The position numbers and the translations under genes were made by a program. The notes beneath the pieces were generated by a model. That model had not been told where the DNA came from, searched no databases, and worked only from the letters and a program-made list of their open reading frames with translations. Below, one piece after another: positions 1 to 8,821 of a DNA stretch of 64,000 nucleotides (position 1 is the first letter of the stretch; each line of letters begins with the position of its first letter). The stretch comes from Thalassotalea piscium (GTDB lineage Bacteria; Pseudomonadota; Gammaproteobacteria; Enterobacterales; Alteromonadaceae), in NCBI RefSeq assembly GCF_030295935.1, contig NZ_AP027362.1:1488001-1552000 (forward strand). The letters are read 5' to 3'.

Positions 1-70
1 CCAATCTCACTAACTATGTGATCATTTTTACTGCGTATAAAGTAGATCACTTAATTAATGAAACTGGTAT
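1..70. repeat. ATACCA-family inverted-repeat element, short copy, cut by the window edge
   Basis: The left part matches the start, and the right part the end, of the fuller element at 29663-29824. The two ends are imperfect inverted repeats of each other (about 26 bp, outer bases ATACCA, inner bases GTGATCA). The middle of the longer copy is absent, so this looks like an internally deleted copy. Its first two bases lie before position 1. No protein is encoded. Confidence 0.7.
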
Positions 71-198
71 AAGTGATCTCTTGGCCGGAACTTAAAGGAT
101 TAATGGCAAAGCATTGATTGTAGAGAAGGGTTATTCTCGGTAACTGTTCCTGCGTTAGCCTAACGCCCAGATACCGGTTGAGACCTTGTCAAAATCAA

Positions 199-234
199 AT
201 AAAGCATAGTATGGGTAACCAACTATGCTTTATT
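199..234 (-). terminator. Bidirectional hairpin terminator after hisA
   Basis: A 10-bp perfect stem (AAAGCATAGT / ACTATGCTTT) encloses an 11-base loop. T-rich tracts lie on both sides, so it can work in both directions. It lies about 75 bases beyond the hisA stop codon and marks the end of the his transcript on the minus strand. The T-tract is stronger on the plus side, which may also end a transcript coming from the left of the window. Confidence 0.7.
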
Positions 235-309
235 TTTTATTAATAGGGGAGATCAGTTGGTAGCCTTTTCTTTGACAGCTATTTGCTTGAATCACCCTAA
301 AAGTAGAAG

Positions 310-1047
310 TTATGGAAGTGGCCAACAATCAATAGCTTCTGCTAGAGTAAATTTACCTTCTAATAACGAACGGCCCAAAATTACCCCTGCAACACCTGTA
401 GGAACAAGTGCTTTTATATCGTCTAAACTGCCAATACCTCCAGATGCCTGCCACTGAATTTCAGGGTAATTGCTACATAGCTCTTGATAGAGCTCAACAT
501 TGGTTCCAGTTAATGTGCCGTCTTTACTAATATCAGTACATAGCACATGTTTGATGCCCGCATGTTGATATTGTACTAGCAAATCTTCTAGATTAACGCC
601 GCTGTCTTCTATCCAACCATGCGTTGGTAACGTTTTATTACCTTGAGCGTCAATTTTAATATCGAGTGCTAAAACAACTTTCTCACCGCCATACTTTTTT
701 AACCATTCAATCACTACTTCAGGTTGTTTAATGGCCAGTGAACCAATTACAACGCGGTTTGCGCCAAGTGCCAGTAATTGCTTTACATCTTCTTCGCTGC
801 GAATACCACCGCCAACTTGTATGATCATCGTTGGATGATTCACAAGGGTTTTTAATGTATCAAGCTGGCGTTTTGTGCTGTCTTTAGCACCGTCTAAATC
901 AACAAAGTGCATCACTTTTGCGCCAGCATTTGCATACGCATTTTGTCGTTCACTTGGTGAATATTGATAGTTTGTTTTTTGTTCGTAATCACCTTGATAT
1001 AAACGAACAACTTCACCATTGATCAGATCTATTGCGGGGATCATCAT
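310..1047 (-). CDS. hisA: HisA, phosphoribosylformimino-5-aminoimidazole carboxamide ribotide isomerase
   Basis: Cytosolic (beta/alpha)8-barrel enzyme of histidine synthesis that isomerises ProFAR to PRFAR, the substrate of the HisF-HisH synthase. The 245-residue length equals that of the E. coli enzyme. The N-terminus PAIDLINGEVVRL carries the first catalytic Asp, VQVGGGIRSEED is a phosphate-binding strand, and CTDISKDGTLTG holds the second catalytic Asp. The start ATG at 1047 follows an AGGAGCGG ribosome-binding site; a second ATG follows at once. Unlike the tightly packed upstream genes, hisA is separated from hisH by about 130 AT-rich bases, so it may be partly uncoupled. It is the last gene of the operon here, since hisF and hisI do not follow. 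Confidence 0.97.
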   Translation of the reverse strand: MMIPAIDLINGEVVRLYQGDYEQKTNYQYSPSERQNAYANAGAKVMHFVDLDGAKDSTKRQLDTLKTLVNHPTMIIQVGGGIRSEEDVKQLLALGANRVVIGSLAIKQPEVVIEWLKKYGGEKVVLALDIKIDAQGNKTLPTHGWIEDSGVNLEDLLVQYQHAGIKHVLCTDISKDGTLTGTNVELYQELCSNYPEIQWQASGGIGSLDDIKALVPTGVAGVILGRSLLEGKFTLAEAIDCWPLP

Positions 1048-1177
1048 AAATTACCGCTCCTAATGTTATTCTTTTTCTCAATTACTACTTCAAAAGTACT
1101 CATTATATAATTATAAACTCCGTAATAGTTTATTGTTCCCACTTCAAATAGTGCTTATTTGAAACGGTTATTGAAAG

Positions 1178-1816
1178 TTATAAATTTAAAAAATTGTTGA
1201 TTATTTTACTACCTAGTTCACTTGAGCGTTCAGGATGAAACTGACAACCGATAAAGTTATCTTTAGCAATTGCAGCTGAAAACTTTGTGCCATACTCACA
1301 ACTTGCAACCGTAAACTCGCTAACTGGGGCAGCGAAGCTGTGAACAAAATAGAAGTAGTCGCCGACATCTATATTGTTAAATACTGGATGATTATTTACA
1401 TTAATCAGCGTATTCCAACCCATGTGTGGTAAACGTAAGTTGTTAGCATTAAGTGCAACAATATCAGTCGGTATCAGCCCTAAGCATTCGATAGGTTGAT
1501 TAGTTGCACCCTCAACTGAACTGCGCGCCATCAGCTGCATACCTAAACAAAAGCCTAATACCGGTTGAGTAAGTTGTTGTAACGTTTCAACTAAGCCTTT
1601 GGAACGAATGTTTTCCATGGCATGACGGGCACTACCCACACCGGGTAAAATGACTTTGTCAGCGGCTTTTATTAACTCAATGTCGTCAGTAACAATCACG
1701 TTAAAACCTAAGCGTTCAACAGCAAATTGCACCGATGATAAATTAGCGCACCCGGTATCGACAATTACATTCTTTGCTTTATCGTTTTTCTCATTAGGCA
1801 TTTCTTGGTAAATCAC
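1178..1816 (-). CDS. hisH: HisH, imidazole glycerol phosphate synthase glutaminase subunit
   Basis: Class I glutamine amidotransferase that supplies ammonia to HisF for IGP and AICAR formation. The nucleophile elbow GFCLGMQLM contains the catalytic Cys, and GCQFHPERSS contains the catalytic His and Glu. The reading frame starts at GTG (1816), whose G is also the last base of the hisB stop codon (TAGTG), with AAGGA upstream, which suggests translational coupling. This gives about 13 residues more than usual before the conserved IVDTGCANLSSV segment. An in-frame ATG at codon 6 (1801) has a poor ribosome-binding site. Its partner HisF is not in this window. Confidence 0.95.
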   Translation of the reverse strand: MIYQEMPNEKNDKAKNVIVDTGCANLSSVQFAVERLGFNVIVTDDIELIKAADKVILPGVGSARHAMENIRSKGLVETLQQLTQPVLGFCLGMQLMARSSVEGATNQPIECLGLIPTDIVALNANNLRLPHMGWNTLINVNNHPVFNNIDVGDYFYFVHSFAAPVSEFTVASCEYGTKFSAAIAKDNFIGCQFHPERSSELGSKIINNFLNL

Positions 1817-2898
1817 TATAGCGTTCCTTTTGTACTAGGAAGTACATTGCCATTTACCGTAAGTGCTTGGCGAAGCGCGCGACCAAATACTTTAAAAAGG
1901 CTTTCGACTTGGTGATGGCAATTACCTTCGGTGGTTGATAAATGTATGGTTATTGCCATAGAGTCAGCTAAAGAGCGGAAAAAATGCGATACCATTTGTG
2001 TAGACATTGTGCCCACTCTATTATCAGTGAACTTAGCGTCAAACTCTAACCATGGGCGGCCTGATAAATCGATTGCACATTCCGCACGGCATTCATCCAT
2101 TGGCAGTACAAAACCAAAACGGCCAATACCACGCTTATCGCCCAGTGCTTGTTTTAATGCTTGTCCAAGTGCAAGGGCGGTATCTTCAACGCTGTGATGT
2201 TCGTCAATATGATAATCTCCATCGACATTAACACTTAAGCTAAACCCGCCGTGAGTGGCTATTTGTTCAAGCATGTGGTCAAAAAAACCTAAACCTGTTT
2301 TGATAGTAACAGGGCTAATGCTATCTAAGTTAACTGCCACATTAATATCCGTTTCTTTTGTTGTTCGTACTACGTTTGCTTTACGCGGCGATGTTAATAA
2401 TTGGGATGCGATCTCATTCCAGTTATTGCTTTCTCGACTATATAAAATACCTTTAATGCCCATATTTTCGGCTAATTGAACATCTGTTTCACGGTCGCCA
2501 ATAACATAAGAATTAGCAAAATTTACTTTTCCTTGCTGTAGGTAGTCGCTGACTAAACCTAGCTTAGGCTTACGGCAACTACAATTTTCATGCTCAAAAT
2601 GCGGGCATAATAAAACATCATCAAACATAACGCCTTGAGATGTGAATAAATCCATCATTTTATTATGCGGTAAATCAAAGTCTGCTTGCGGATAACTAGT
2701 AGTACCTAAACCATCTTGGTTTGATACCATTACTAAGCGGTAACCTTTGCTTTGTAGTGAAAGCAGTACAGGTAGCACATTAGGCTCGAATACTAGTTTT
2801 TCTAGGTTATCAACTTGTTTGTCGCTAACAGGCTCTTCAATTAAGGTCCCGTCTCTGTCGATAAATAATATGTTTTGATTTTTGGTATTAGTGGCCAT
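1816..2898 (-). CDS. hisB: HisB, bifunctional histidinol-phosphatase / imidazoleglycerol-phosphate dehydratase
   Basis: Fused enzyme catalysing two non-consecutive steps of histidine synthesis. The N-terminal half (about residues 1-165) is a HAD phosphatase with nucleophile motif [12 protein letters not shown] (Asp14, Asp16) and a zinc loop [14 protein letters not shown]. The C-terminal half (about 166-360) is the IGP dehydratase with the metal-binding His/Glu motifs [14 protein letters not shown] and [15 protein letters not shown]. The length of 360 is close to the enterobacterial 355, and the fused form is typical of gammaproteobacteria. Its start lies one base from the hisC stop, and its stop overlaps the hisH start. 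Confidence 0.97.
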   Translation of the reverse strand: MATNTKNQNILFIDRDGTLIEEPVSDKQVDNLEKLVFEPNVLPVLLSLQSKGYRLVMVSNQDGLGTTSYPQADFDLPHNKMMDLFTSQGVMFDDVLLCPHFEHENCSCRKPKLGLVSDYLQQGKVNFANSYVIGDRETDVQLAENMGIKGILYSRESNNWNEIASQLLTSPRKANVVRTTKETDINVAVNLDSISPVTIKTGLGFFDHMLEQIATHGGFSLSVNVDGDYHIDEHHSVEDTALALGQALKQALGDKRGIGRFGFVLPMDECRAECAIDLSGRPWLEFDAKFTDNRVGTMSTQMVSHFFRSLADSMAITIHLSTTEGNCHHQVESLFKVFGRALRQALTVNGNVLPSTKGTL

Positions 2899-2899
2899 G

Positions 2900-4015
2900 T
2901 TACTTCTCTGCTGCTGAGGTTGTAGTGTTAGCTGTAATGCTAGGTAATAAATTGATAAGTGTTTGCTTTAACAGTGACATTTCTCGTTCACTACCAATAC
3001 TGATGCGCAAACAATTGCTAAGTTGTAGTTGCTTAGATTGATCTCGTATCAAAATGCCTTGCTGGCTAAGTGTATTAAACACTAGATCCTTATCTTCACA
3101 GGCAAATAGCACAAAGTTAGCATCGCTCGCATAAACCTTAGTGCACCATGGTTGCTCGTCTAACCACTCAATTAACTGCTTGCGCAGTATGCACGTTTCT
3201 TGTACTCGAATACGCATTTGAGCAATACCATCGTCAGTTAATATAGAACTGGCAATTTCAGCGATGGGCGAAGGGACAGGGTAAGGTGCGATAACTTTAC
3301 TTAACATGCTGATAATGTCGCTACTTGCTAAGGTAAATCCACAACGCAAACCGGCTAAAGCAAAGGCTTTAGATAAGGTTCTTAATACAACTAAATTACT
3401 GTACTGGTTTATCCAACTAACAGCTGTTTGCTCAGGCGAAAATTCTATGTAGGCTTCATCAACCACCACAATGGCTGTATCAGCAAACATTTTGATGGCA
3501 GCCTTAATTTGCTCTGCAGGTAATAAATTACCTGTAGGGTTGCCGGGTGAGCATAAAAATACCACTTTTACTTTGCCCACTTGAGCTTGCAAAGCTTCTA
3601 AGTTTAATTGGCAATCAATTAAAGGAGCTTTGATAATGCCTGCGCCGTGATTTTCAGCGCTGATCGCATACATACCGTAGGTCGGGGGGCAAATTAATAT
3701 ACTGTCTTGATAGGCTTTACAAAAAGTACGAATGAGTAATTCTATGCCTTCATCAGCGCCACGTGTTGCTAAAATTTGTGACCTTGGTAGCCCACAATAT
3801 TGTGCATATGCGTTAAGTAAGCTATCCGGCTGAAAGTCAGGGTAACGGTTAATGCAATCACTGTTTACTTGATAAATACCTGGACCAGATGCCTCATTCG
3901 CATTTAACCAAACTTTTGAATTAAACGACCCATTACCTGCCTGCAACCGTCTTGCAGATTGATAAGGCACCATTTCTACTAGCTCTTTGCGCGCTAGCTT
4001 GTTGGCAATACTCAT
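2900..4015 (-). CDS. hisC: HisC, histidinol-phosphate aminotransferase
   Basis: PLP-dependent class I/II aminotransferase converting imidazole acetol phosphate to histidinol phosphate with glutamate as donor. Visible motifs are CSPGNPTGN (PLP pocket), [10 protein letters not shown] (Asp contacting the pyridine nitrogen), and [17 protein letters not shown] with the Schiff-base Lys. The 371-residue length is slightly longer than E. coli's, mainly at the C-terminal Ser/Thr tail. The ATG overlaps the hisD stop by one base (TAATG), as expected for coupled translation. Confidence 0.96.
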   Translation of the reverse strand: MSIANKLARKELVEMVPYQSARRLQAGNGSFNSKVWLNANEASGPGIYQVNSDCINRYPDFQPDSLLNAYAQYCGLPRSQILATRGADEGIELLIRTFCKAYQDSILICPPTYGMYAISAENHGAGIIKAPLIDCQLNLEALQAQVGKVKVVFLCSPGNPTGNLLPAEQIKAAIKMFADTAIVVVDEAYIEFSPEQTAVSWINQYSNLVVLRTLSKAFALAGLRCGFTLASSDIISMLSKVIAPYPVPSPIAEIASSILTDDGIAQMRIRVQETCILRKQLIEWLDEQPWCTKVYASDANFVLFACEDKDLVFNTLSQQGILIRDQSKQLQLSNCLRISIGSEREMSLLKQTLINLLPSITANTTTSAAEK

Positions 4016-5331
4016 TATTTTTTCTCCATGTTTAGCGTATCTAAACGAATAGTAACGGCTCGTTTATGTGCATCTAGCCCTTCAGCATCAGTTAATTCTT
4101 TTATGCATGGGGCAAGTGCAATTAATCCTTCAGGGGTAATTTCTTGCACAGTAAATCGTCTTGAAAAGTCAGCTAAAGACAAACTACTGATCACTTTAGA
4201 GTAACCGTAAGTCGGTAATACGTGGTTGGTGCCACTTGCATAGTCGCCAGCTGACTCAGGGGTGTAAGCCCCAACAAAAATAGAACCTGCATTGCGTAAG
4301 TTAGCTAATAAAGCTTGAGCATTGTCGGTTTGAATTATTAGGTGCTCTGGGCCATATTCGTTCGATATAGTGACAGCCTGACTAAGATCTTTACATAAAA
4401 TTAAACGACTTAACTTTAGTGCTTCCTCGGCTATCTCTCGACGAGACAATAAGGCGAGTTGTATTGTTAATTCGGCTTGTACTTTAGTTAATAAAGCATG
4501 GCTGTTTGAGAGCAAAATAACTTGGCTATCAGGGCCGTGTTCAGCTTGTGAGAGCAAGTCGGCAGCAACAAAAGCTGCATTGGCATTGTTATCAGCAATT
4601 ACCAGTACTTCCGATGGGCCTGCAGGCATATCAATAGCGAAACCAGCTACCTGTTGCGCGAGTTGTTTTTTAGCTTCAGTAACATATTTATTGCCAGGGC
4701 CAAAAATTTTATTCACTGGTTTTATTGTTTCGGTGCCAAAAGCTAACGCGGCACAAGCTTGCGCACCACCAACAGTATAAATTTCGTCAATTTCACAGAG
4801 CTGTGCTGCCACAATAATTTCATTGGCTATATTGCCTTGTGTGTCTGGTGGGCAAACTAAAACTGTGCGTTTACAACCCGCTAATTGTGACGGAACGCCT
4901 AACATTAATACTGTCGAAGGTAGTGGTGCACTGCCAGCGGGAATATACAAACCAACACTTTCTATTGCTTCAGTTTTTAAAGAGCAACGAACACCAGGTG
5001 TTGTTTCTACGGTTATGTCTTCGGCTACTTGTGCTTGATGAAAGCGCTTTATTTGGCTGTAGGCTGTTTCAATCGCCGCTAACCGTTCACTAGATAATGC
5101 TTTTTTCGCGTTCTTTATCGTATTTTCGGGCACTGTTAGGGTTGGTAGCTTTATACCATCAAATTGCTCAGTTAATTCAAATAATGCTTTATCACCATCT
5201 GCTTTTACTTTATTTAAAATATTAGCTACTTGGTGGGACAATAATGCGCTTTGTGCAATGGCAGGACGCGATAATACATCTTGCTTTGCTTGTGCATTTA
5301 GCGCTTGCCAATTAATAATTTCTTTAATCAT
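4015..5331 (-). CDS. hisD: HisD, histidinol dehydrogenase
   Basis: Zinc-dependent NAD enzyme that carries out the last two oxidations from histidinol to histidine. Visible family motifs are FGPGNKYVTEAKKQL, PAGPSEVLVIAD, QAEHGPDSQV (zinc and catalytic residues) and GTNHVLPTYG. The 438-residue length is normal. The gene lies 13 bases after hisG and overlaps hisC by one base, so it is an interior gene of the his transcript. Confidence 0.97.
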   Translation of the reverse strand: MIKEIINWQALNAQAKQDVLSRPAIAQSALLSHQVANILNKVKADGDKALFELTEQFDGIKLPTLTVPENTIKNAKKALSSERLAAIETAYSQIKRFHQAQVAEDITVETTPGVRCSLKTEAIESVGLYIPAGSAPLPSTVLMLGVPSQLAGCKRTVLVCPPDTQGNIANEIIVAAQLCEIDEIYTVGGAQACAALAFGTETIKPVNKIFGPGNKYVTEAKKQLAQQVAGFAIDMPAGPSEVLVIADNNANAAFVAADLLSQAEHGPDSQVILLSNSHALLTKVQAELTIQLALLSRREIAEEALKLSRLILCKDLSQAVTISNEYGPEHLIIQTDNAQALLANLRNAGSIFVGAYTPESAGDYASGTNHVLPTYGYSKVISSLSLADFSRRFTVQEITPEGLIALAPCIKELTDAEGLDAHKRAVTIRLDTLNMEKK

Positions 5332-5344
5332 GATCTATTCCGCA

Positions 5345-6244
5345 TTAACTCATCATTTTTTCAATTGGCATAACTAAAATTGAGTTACAACCAAGCGCAT
5401 TCAATTCTTCCATGGTTTCCCAGAAAAAGGTCTCAGTAGCAACAACATGTACGGCTACTAAATCGTCTCGACCAGCTAAAGGTAAAATAGTAGGTGTTTC
5501 TTTCCCTGGCATTAATGCACTTACCTCACTAATTTTATCTTTAGGGGCATGGAGCATTATGTACTTGCTTTCTTTGGCCTTCATTACACCTTGAATGCGT
5601 GGCAGTAGTGTGTCTAGTATTTTTTGTTTGGGTGCAGACAGCGGAGATGCTGTTTGAATTAAAGAAGCTTTTGAATGAAAAATTTCTTCTACTTCAACTA
5701 GACCATTAGCTTCTAATGTTGCGCCAGTAGAAACGAGATCACAAATACCATCGGCTAACCCCACTCGCGGGGCAACTTCGACCGAACCATTTAATAGACA
5801 AAATTCAACGTTTATGCCTTTATCACGAGCAAAGCGGTTTAGCAGTTGTGGATAGGTGGTGGCAAAACGTAAGCCATCCAAACTTTTTACACCTTGGTAA
5901 TTAAAGCCTTCTGGCATTGCAATAGACAGTCTACAATCGCCAAAATTTAATCCTGTGGTACGAATATATGAAGACTTATTTCCCATACGTTCACGCTCAA
6001 GCGCTGTTTCTTCTAAGGTATTATCACCAACAATTCCAAGATCACAAACACCATCCATTACAAGCCCAGGAATATCAGAGCTGCGAACGCGCATAATATC
6101 GATTGGCATATTTGTAACATGTGCAAGTAAACGACGATCGCTAACGTTTAACTTTAATCCACAGCGTTTAAGTAATGCCTGTGTGTCGTCGCTTAATCTT
6201 CCTGATTTTTGCATTGCTATGCGTAGTCGAGTTTCTGTTGTCAT
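5345..6244 (-). CDS. hisG: HisG, ATP phosphoribosyltransferase, long form
   Basis: First, committed enzyme of histidine synthesis, condensing ATP with PRPP. The 299 residues match the long homohexameric form: a periplasmic-binding-like catalytic region with the PRPP loop [14 protein letters not shown] (about residues 164-177), followed by an ACT-like C-terminal regulatory domain that binds histidine for feedback inhibition in this family. HisZ is not needed for the long form. It is the first structural gene of the operon, about 150 bases after the attenuator hairpin, and so is under attenuation as well as presumed allosteric control. Confidence 0.97.
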   Translation of the reverse strand: MTTETRLRIAMQKSGRLSDDTQALLKRCGLKLNVSDRRLLAHVTNMPIDIMRVRSSDIPGLVMDGVCDLGIVGDNTLEETALERERMGNKSSYIRTTGLNFGDCRLSIAMPEGFNYQGVKSLDGLRFATTYPQLLNRFARDKGINVEFCLLNGSVEVAPRVGLADGICDLVSTGATLEANGLVEVEEIFHSKASLIQTASPLSAPKQKILDTLLPRIQGVMKAKESKYIMLHAPKDKISEVSALMPGKETPTILPLAGRDDLVAVHVVATETFFWETMEELNALGCNSILVMPIEKMMS

Positions 6245-6394
6245 TTTATAATTCCTAATCTATTGAATTTGTTGGTAATATCAATCTGTATAAGAAAGTG
6301 AATATTTCTTCAAACAGAGTGCTATAAAGTAATTTTTGTAAGTGTTTTTGGTATTACTTCCTGTATATACAATTTATCCGCCCCAAAAATGCGA

Positions 6395-6485
6395 AAACCC
6401 CCGAAAGAGTGGGACTCTTTCGGGGGTTTAGAAAACTGATATACTTTAATTCTAGTGCCGCTGAAAGGTCCATAGCCCTTCAGCG
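6395..6485 (-). promoter_or_regulatory. his operon attenuator (pausing/antiterminator hairpin plus terminator)
   Basis: Read on the minus strand after the leader peptide: a hairpin with CGCTGAAGG pairing with CCTTTCAGCG (6458-6485), then a very stable hairpin at 6395-6429 whose arms carry ACCCCCGAAAGAGT and its complement around a CCC loop, followed by a T-rich stretch broken by CGCA. The arrangement of leader peptide, competing stems and GC-rich terminator ahead of hisG is the classical his attenuator (Rfam His_leader type). Stalling at the His codons would be expected to favour antitermination. Exact alternative pairings were judged by eye. Confidence 0.88.
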
Positions 6486-6500
6486 AATATACCTGAGTGG

Positions 6501-6551
6501 CTAATCCGTGTGATGGTGATGATGATGGATAGTAGTCAGGTTTAAAATCAT
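6501..6551 (-). CDS. hisL: HisL, his operon leader peptide
   Basis: A 16-residue open frame on the minus strand, MILNLTTIHHHHHHTD, with six consecutive His codons (CAT CAT CAT CAC CAT CAC) just before the end and a TAG stop. An AAAAGAGA ribosome-binding site lies about six bases before the ATG. Its position about 70 bases ahead of the attenuator terminator fits a ribosome sensor of charged tRNA-His. E. coli HisL has seven His in a 16-residue peptide, so the match is close. Confidence 0.93.
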   Translation of the reverse strand: MILNLTTIHHHHHHTD

Positions 6552-6599
6552 TATGTTCTCTTTTAATTAACTGTTTATTTGGTAATTGATAAAGCAATG

Positions 6600-7063
6600 A
6601 AACTGCTTAATTTCACTGCAATAGCCTAATTGCTAAATACACTACTGTGAAATACGCTTCAGGGCAAGTGTTTTATGTGCTAACGTTATCAGTAATTGTT
6701 ATATGTGGTTGATAAAACTTATATAGCTTCAGTTAGATTTAAGCGCTTTTACCCAATGATACAATTATAGTAATGCTATTTAGGCATCTATCTGCATTTT
6801 TTTTGACGACCCAAAGCAAGGTATTGGCTGTTAAACACGCTTTAATAAGCTCATAATTTTGTTACTAGGTGATATCTAAGATATGAAGTGATTAATAATA
6901 GTTAAATCTGACCATTATTTTTACGCTAAGTCATTTTATGTTTCGATAATCAGAATGAGAAGACAAAGAAATAAATTGATATAAGCTTTATGAAAAGCAT
7001 CAACCTGCCGATAACCTAAGAAAGGTAGTTAAGCTTAGTATAATTATATGTAAGGGATACCCA
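6600..7063. other. Intergenic region upstream of the his leader, no gene seen
   Basis: About 460 AT-rich bases between the divergent his operon and the small gene at 7064. The his promoter must lie in its left part, but I cannot choose a -35/-10 pair with confidence. I see no long ORF, tRNA, clear hairpin terminator or member of the repeat families found elsewhere in the window. Confidence 0.5.
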
Positions 7064-7399
7064 GTGGATATTTTTACAACGGCGCTTACTAAAGTTGTGC
7101 CTGTGACTATTAAACCAGAGTCACTTAAAGTAAAAGCGTTATTTAAAGAGCAGGGCACAAAGGAGTTAAACGATGATGAAAATAAGTTAGAGCATCACGA
7201 GAGATATCACTCGTCGGCAAAAAATAAAGAAGAAAAAAGTTCATCTAAAAATAATAAAGAACACCCAGAAGAGAAAGACTTTGAAGAGGGCATTAAAGCG
7301 TCTGAAGATGTTATTACAAATAGAGATGAAATTATACACCCGAAAGACCATCAAGATAAAGACGAAGAAGACAGCCCTCATTTAGATATATTTGTTTAG
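7064..7399 (+). CDS. Small acidic, Lys/Glu-rich hypothetical protein
   Basis: A 111-residue protein starting at GTG after an AAGGG ribosome-binding site. The N-terminus MDIFTTALTKVVPVTIKPES is followed by a highly charged, low-complexity stretch rich in Lys, Glu, Asp and His (about residues 38-105) that is probably disordered. There is no signal peptide or membrane segment. The last six residues are HLDIFV; the unrelated small protein at 11570-11926 ends GVDLFV, so a short hydrophobic C-terminal tail recurs. I do not recognise a family or function. It stands alone between divergent and convergent neighbours. Confidence 0.65.
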   Translation: MDIFTTALTKVVPVTIKPESLKVKALFKEQGTKELNDDENKLEHHERYHSSAKNKEEKSSSKNNKEHPEEKDFEEGIKASEDVITNRDEIIHPKDHQDKDEEDSPHLDIFV

Positions 7400-7476
7400 C
7401 ATACCTTTGTGTTGCTAAGTAGTACTGATAAATTTTTCAACTTTCTTCACTATATTTTATTACGCCGCTTTTAACA

Positions 7477-7893
7477 CTATTTATAACGAGTCGCTCGAGT
7501 GATAAAGAAAATGGCGAACACAATAAGCACAAAATACCTTGGGACTATTGTACCGAATGTATATACCCAATTTTGAGGCGGCTCCATTAAGGAAAAAAAA
7601 TAGATGCTTAAAGCAAAATATGGCAGCAATAGGGCAATATACGGAAAATAGCTTTTGCTCACATTTAAATGATTAATCAACAAAGCAAATACACAATAAA
7701 TAATAATTAAAGGGAGGCCTATTGTAATCAGGTCGATCATTGCAAAAGTGAATATTGGGTAGTCTTTAACAAAAGGTGTCAAAATTTCAGCAGGAATTGC
7801 TATAGCAGCGCCAATACCAGCAATATAAACAGCGAAATATGCGTACAAGAGTCCTAGAAAAACACTTAATACTGTAATTTTTACTCGATCCAT
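7477..7893 (-). CDS. Hypothetical inner-membrane protein, four predicted helices
   Basis: A 138-residue hydrophobic protein with four likely membrane helices: about residues 5-33, 46-72, 80-100 and 108-132, joined by short loops. There are no cysteines or charged catalytic motifs suggesting an enzyme, and the C-terminal tail is basic (TRATRYK). The start ATG at 7893 is preceded by CAGGTAATAACTT, a weak ribosome-binding site. It is convergent with the acidic gene at 7064. I do not recognise the family. Confidence 0.6.
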   Translation of the reverse strand: MDRVKITVLSVFLGLLYAYFAVYIAGIGAAIAIPAEILTPFVKDYPIFTFAMIDLITIGLPLIIIYCVFALLINHLNVSKSYFPYIALLLPYFALSIYFFSLMEPPQNWVYTFGTIVPRYFVLIVFAIFFITRATRYK

Positions 7894-8028
7894 AAGTTAT
7901 TACCTGTGAAATCCTTGTTCTAATAAGAGAAAAATAAATTAGCAATAATCTCTACTTTTTACATAGTTTTAAACTAAAGTCCACTTTAATACGTACTACA
8001 TTAAACCATTCATTTAAAAATGAAACTA

Positions 8029-8211
8029 ATGTTTTCAATATTTAAAAAAACTAACCCAATAAAGAAACTAAATAGTGCTTACGAAGCTAAACTTGAGCAA
8101 GCTATGCATGCGCAAAGAAATGGCGATATTAAATCTTATGCAATGATCACTGTTGAAGCTGAGTCGATAGCAAATAAGATAAAAGAACTTGAAAGCGCAG
8201 ACAAACAATAA
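8029..8211 (+). CDS. DUF6435-like small protein
   Basis: About 60 residues. The sequence MFSIFKKTNPIKKLNSAYE followed by EAMHAQRNGDI-type segments resembles the short, helical DUF6435 family of marine gammaproteobacteria, whose function is unknown. I place the start at the second ATG (8029), because family members begin MFSIF or similar; an in-frame ATG three codons upstream (8020) is possible. It is likely one helical hairpin, soluble, and alone in its transcript. Confidence 0.6.
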   Translation: MFSIFKKTNPIKKLNSAYEAKLEQAMHAQRNGDIKSYAMITVEAESIANKIKELESADKQ

Positions 8212-8310
8212 ACCCAAGTCTGATATGCCATTTCTTTATGCTAAATGACATTAAGTAGGTAGGTGCGTAAATTCTTGCTGCGGATTTTAATGGTTTAAGA
8301 GCATACATTA

Positions 8311-8668
8311 GGGCGTGTTGAACTTTTGAGTACAAATTTTGTAAGAATTAAGCATAATTTAATTGAGGCGTAGCGAGTAAAGTGTAGTTATTTACATAAA
8401 TGAGCTAGACAGCTTCCGCGTCCTGCTCACGCTAAGTACCTACTTCCATGTAGGCACAGCTTCCGCGTCCTGCTCACGCTAAGTACCTACTTCCATGTAG
8501 GCAACAAAAAGTAAATCATGTTTAAACGTATCCGTAGGACAGCGCCTCTTTGGTATTTCTACGGCGTTTTCACTTATTTATGGGGAGCAACCTCATTACA
8601 TAAGCTCAGCCTTGCATAAACATCAAATAAATCGCTGCAAAAAATGTACAACAAAGATCAACACGCCC
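8311..8668. mobile_element. MITE-like element, long form, TA-flanked
   Basis: A 358-bp non-coding element with terminal inverted repeats starting GGGCGTGTTGA and ending its complement, flanked on both sides by TA. The outer about 75 bases on each side align with the 140-bp element at 35835-35974; the extra 218 bases lie in the middle and contain a tandem repeat. It has no transposase, so it would need one in trans. The TA flank is like IS630/Tc1-type targets, but I cannot name the parent. Confidence 0.8.
8411..8504. repeat. 47-bp tandem duplication inside the long MITE
   Basis: Two consecutive, essentially identical 47-base units begin with AGCTTCCGCGTCCTGCTCAC at 8411 and 8458. Each ends with a segment TACCTACTTCCATGTAGGCA, which also appears in slightly altered form near 54250. 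The near identity of the two units suggests a recent duplication. Confidence 0.85.
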
Positions 8669-8821
8669 TAGTATTTTATTATGTTTATCGTATTTTGAGC
8701 ACAACGTTATTGCTCAAAGATATTTTGAACTCGTCTTTTATCGCTCGCTATGTTTCACTAACTCGCATATTACAACAGCTTAGGTATATAATAACGCCAA
8801 AATTTTCTCGTTACCGATCCA

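Noticed and set aside
6322-6597. A 91-codon open frame on the minus strand ahead of hisG
   Set aside because: It overlaps the his leader and attenuator in another frame; the His-codon peptide, ribosome-binding site and terminator explain the region better.
8411-8504. CRISPR-like repeat
   Set aside because: Two directly adjacent 47-base units without spacers, inside a mobile element, and no cas genes in the window.
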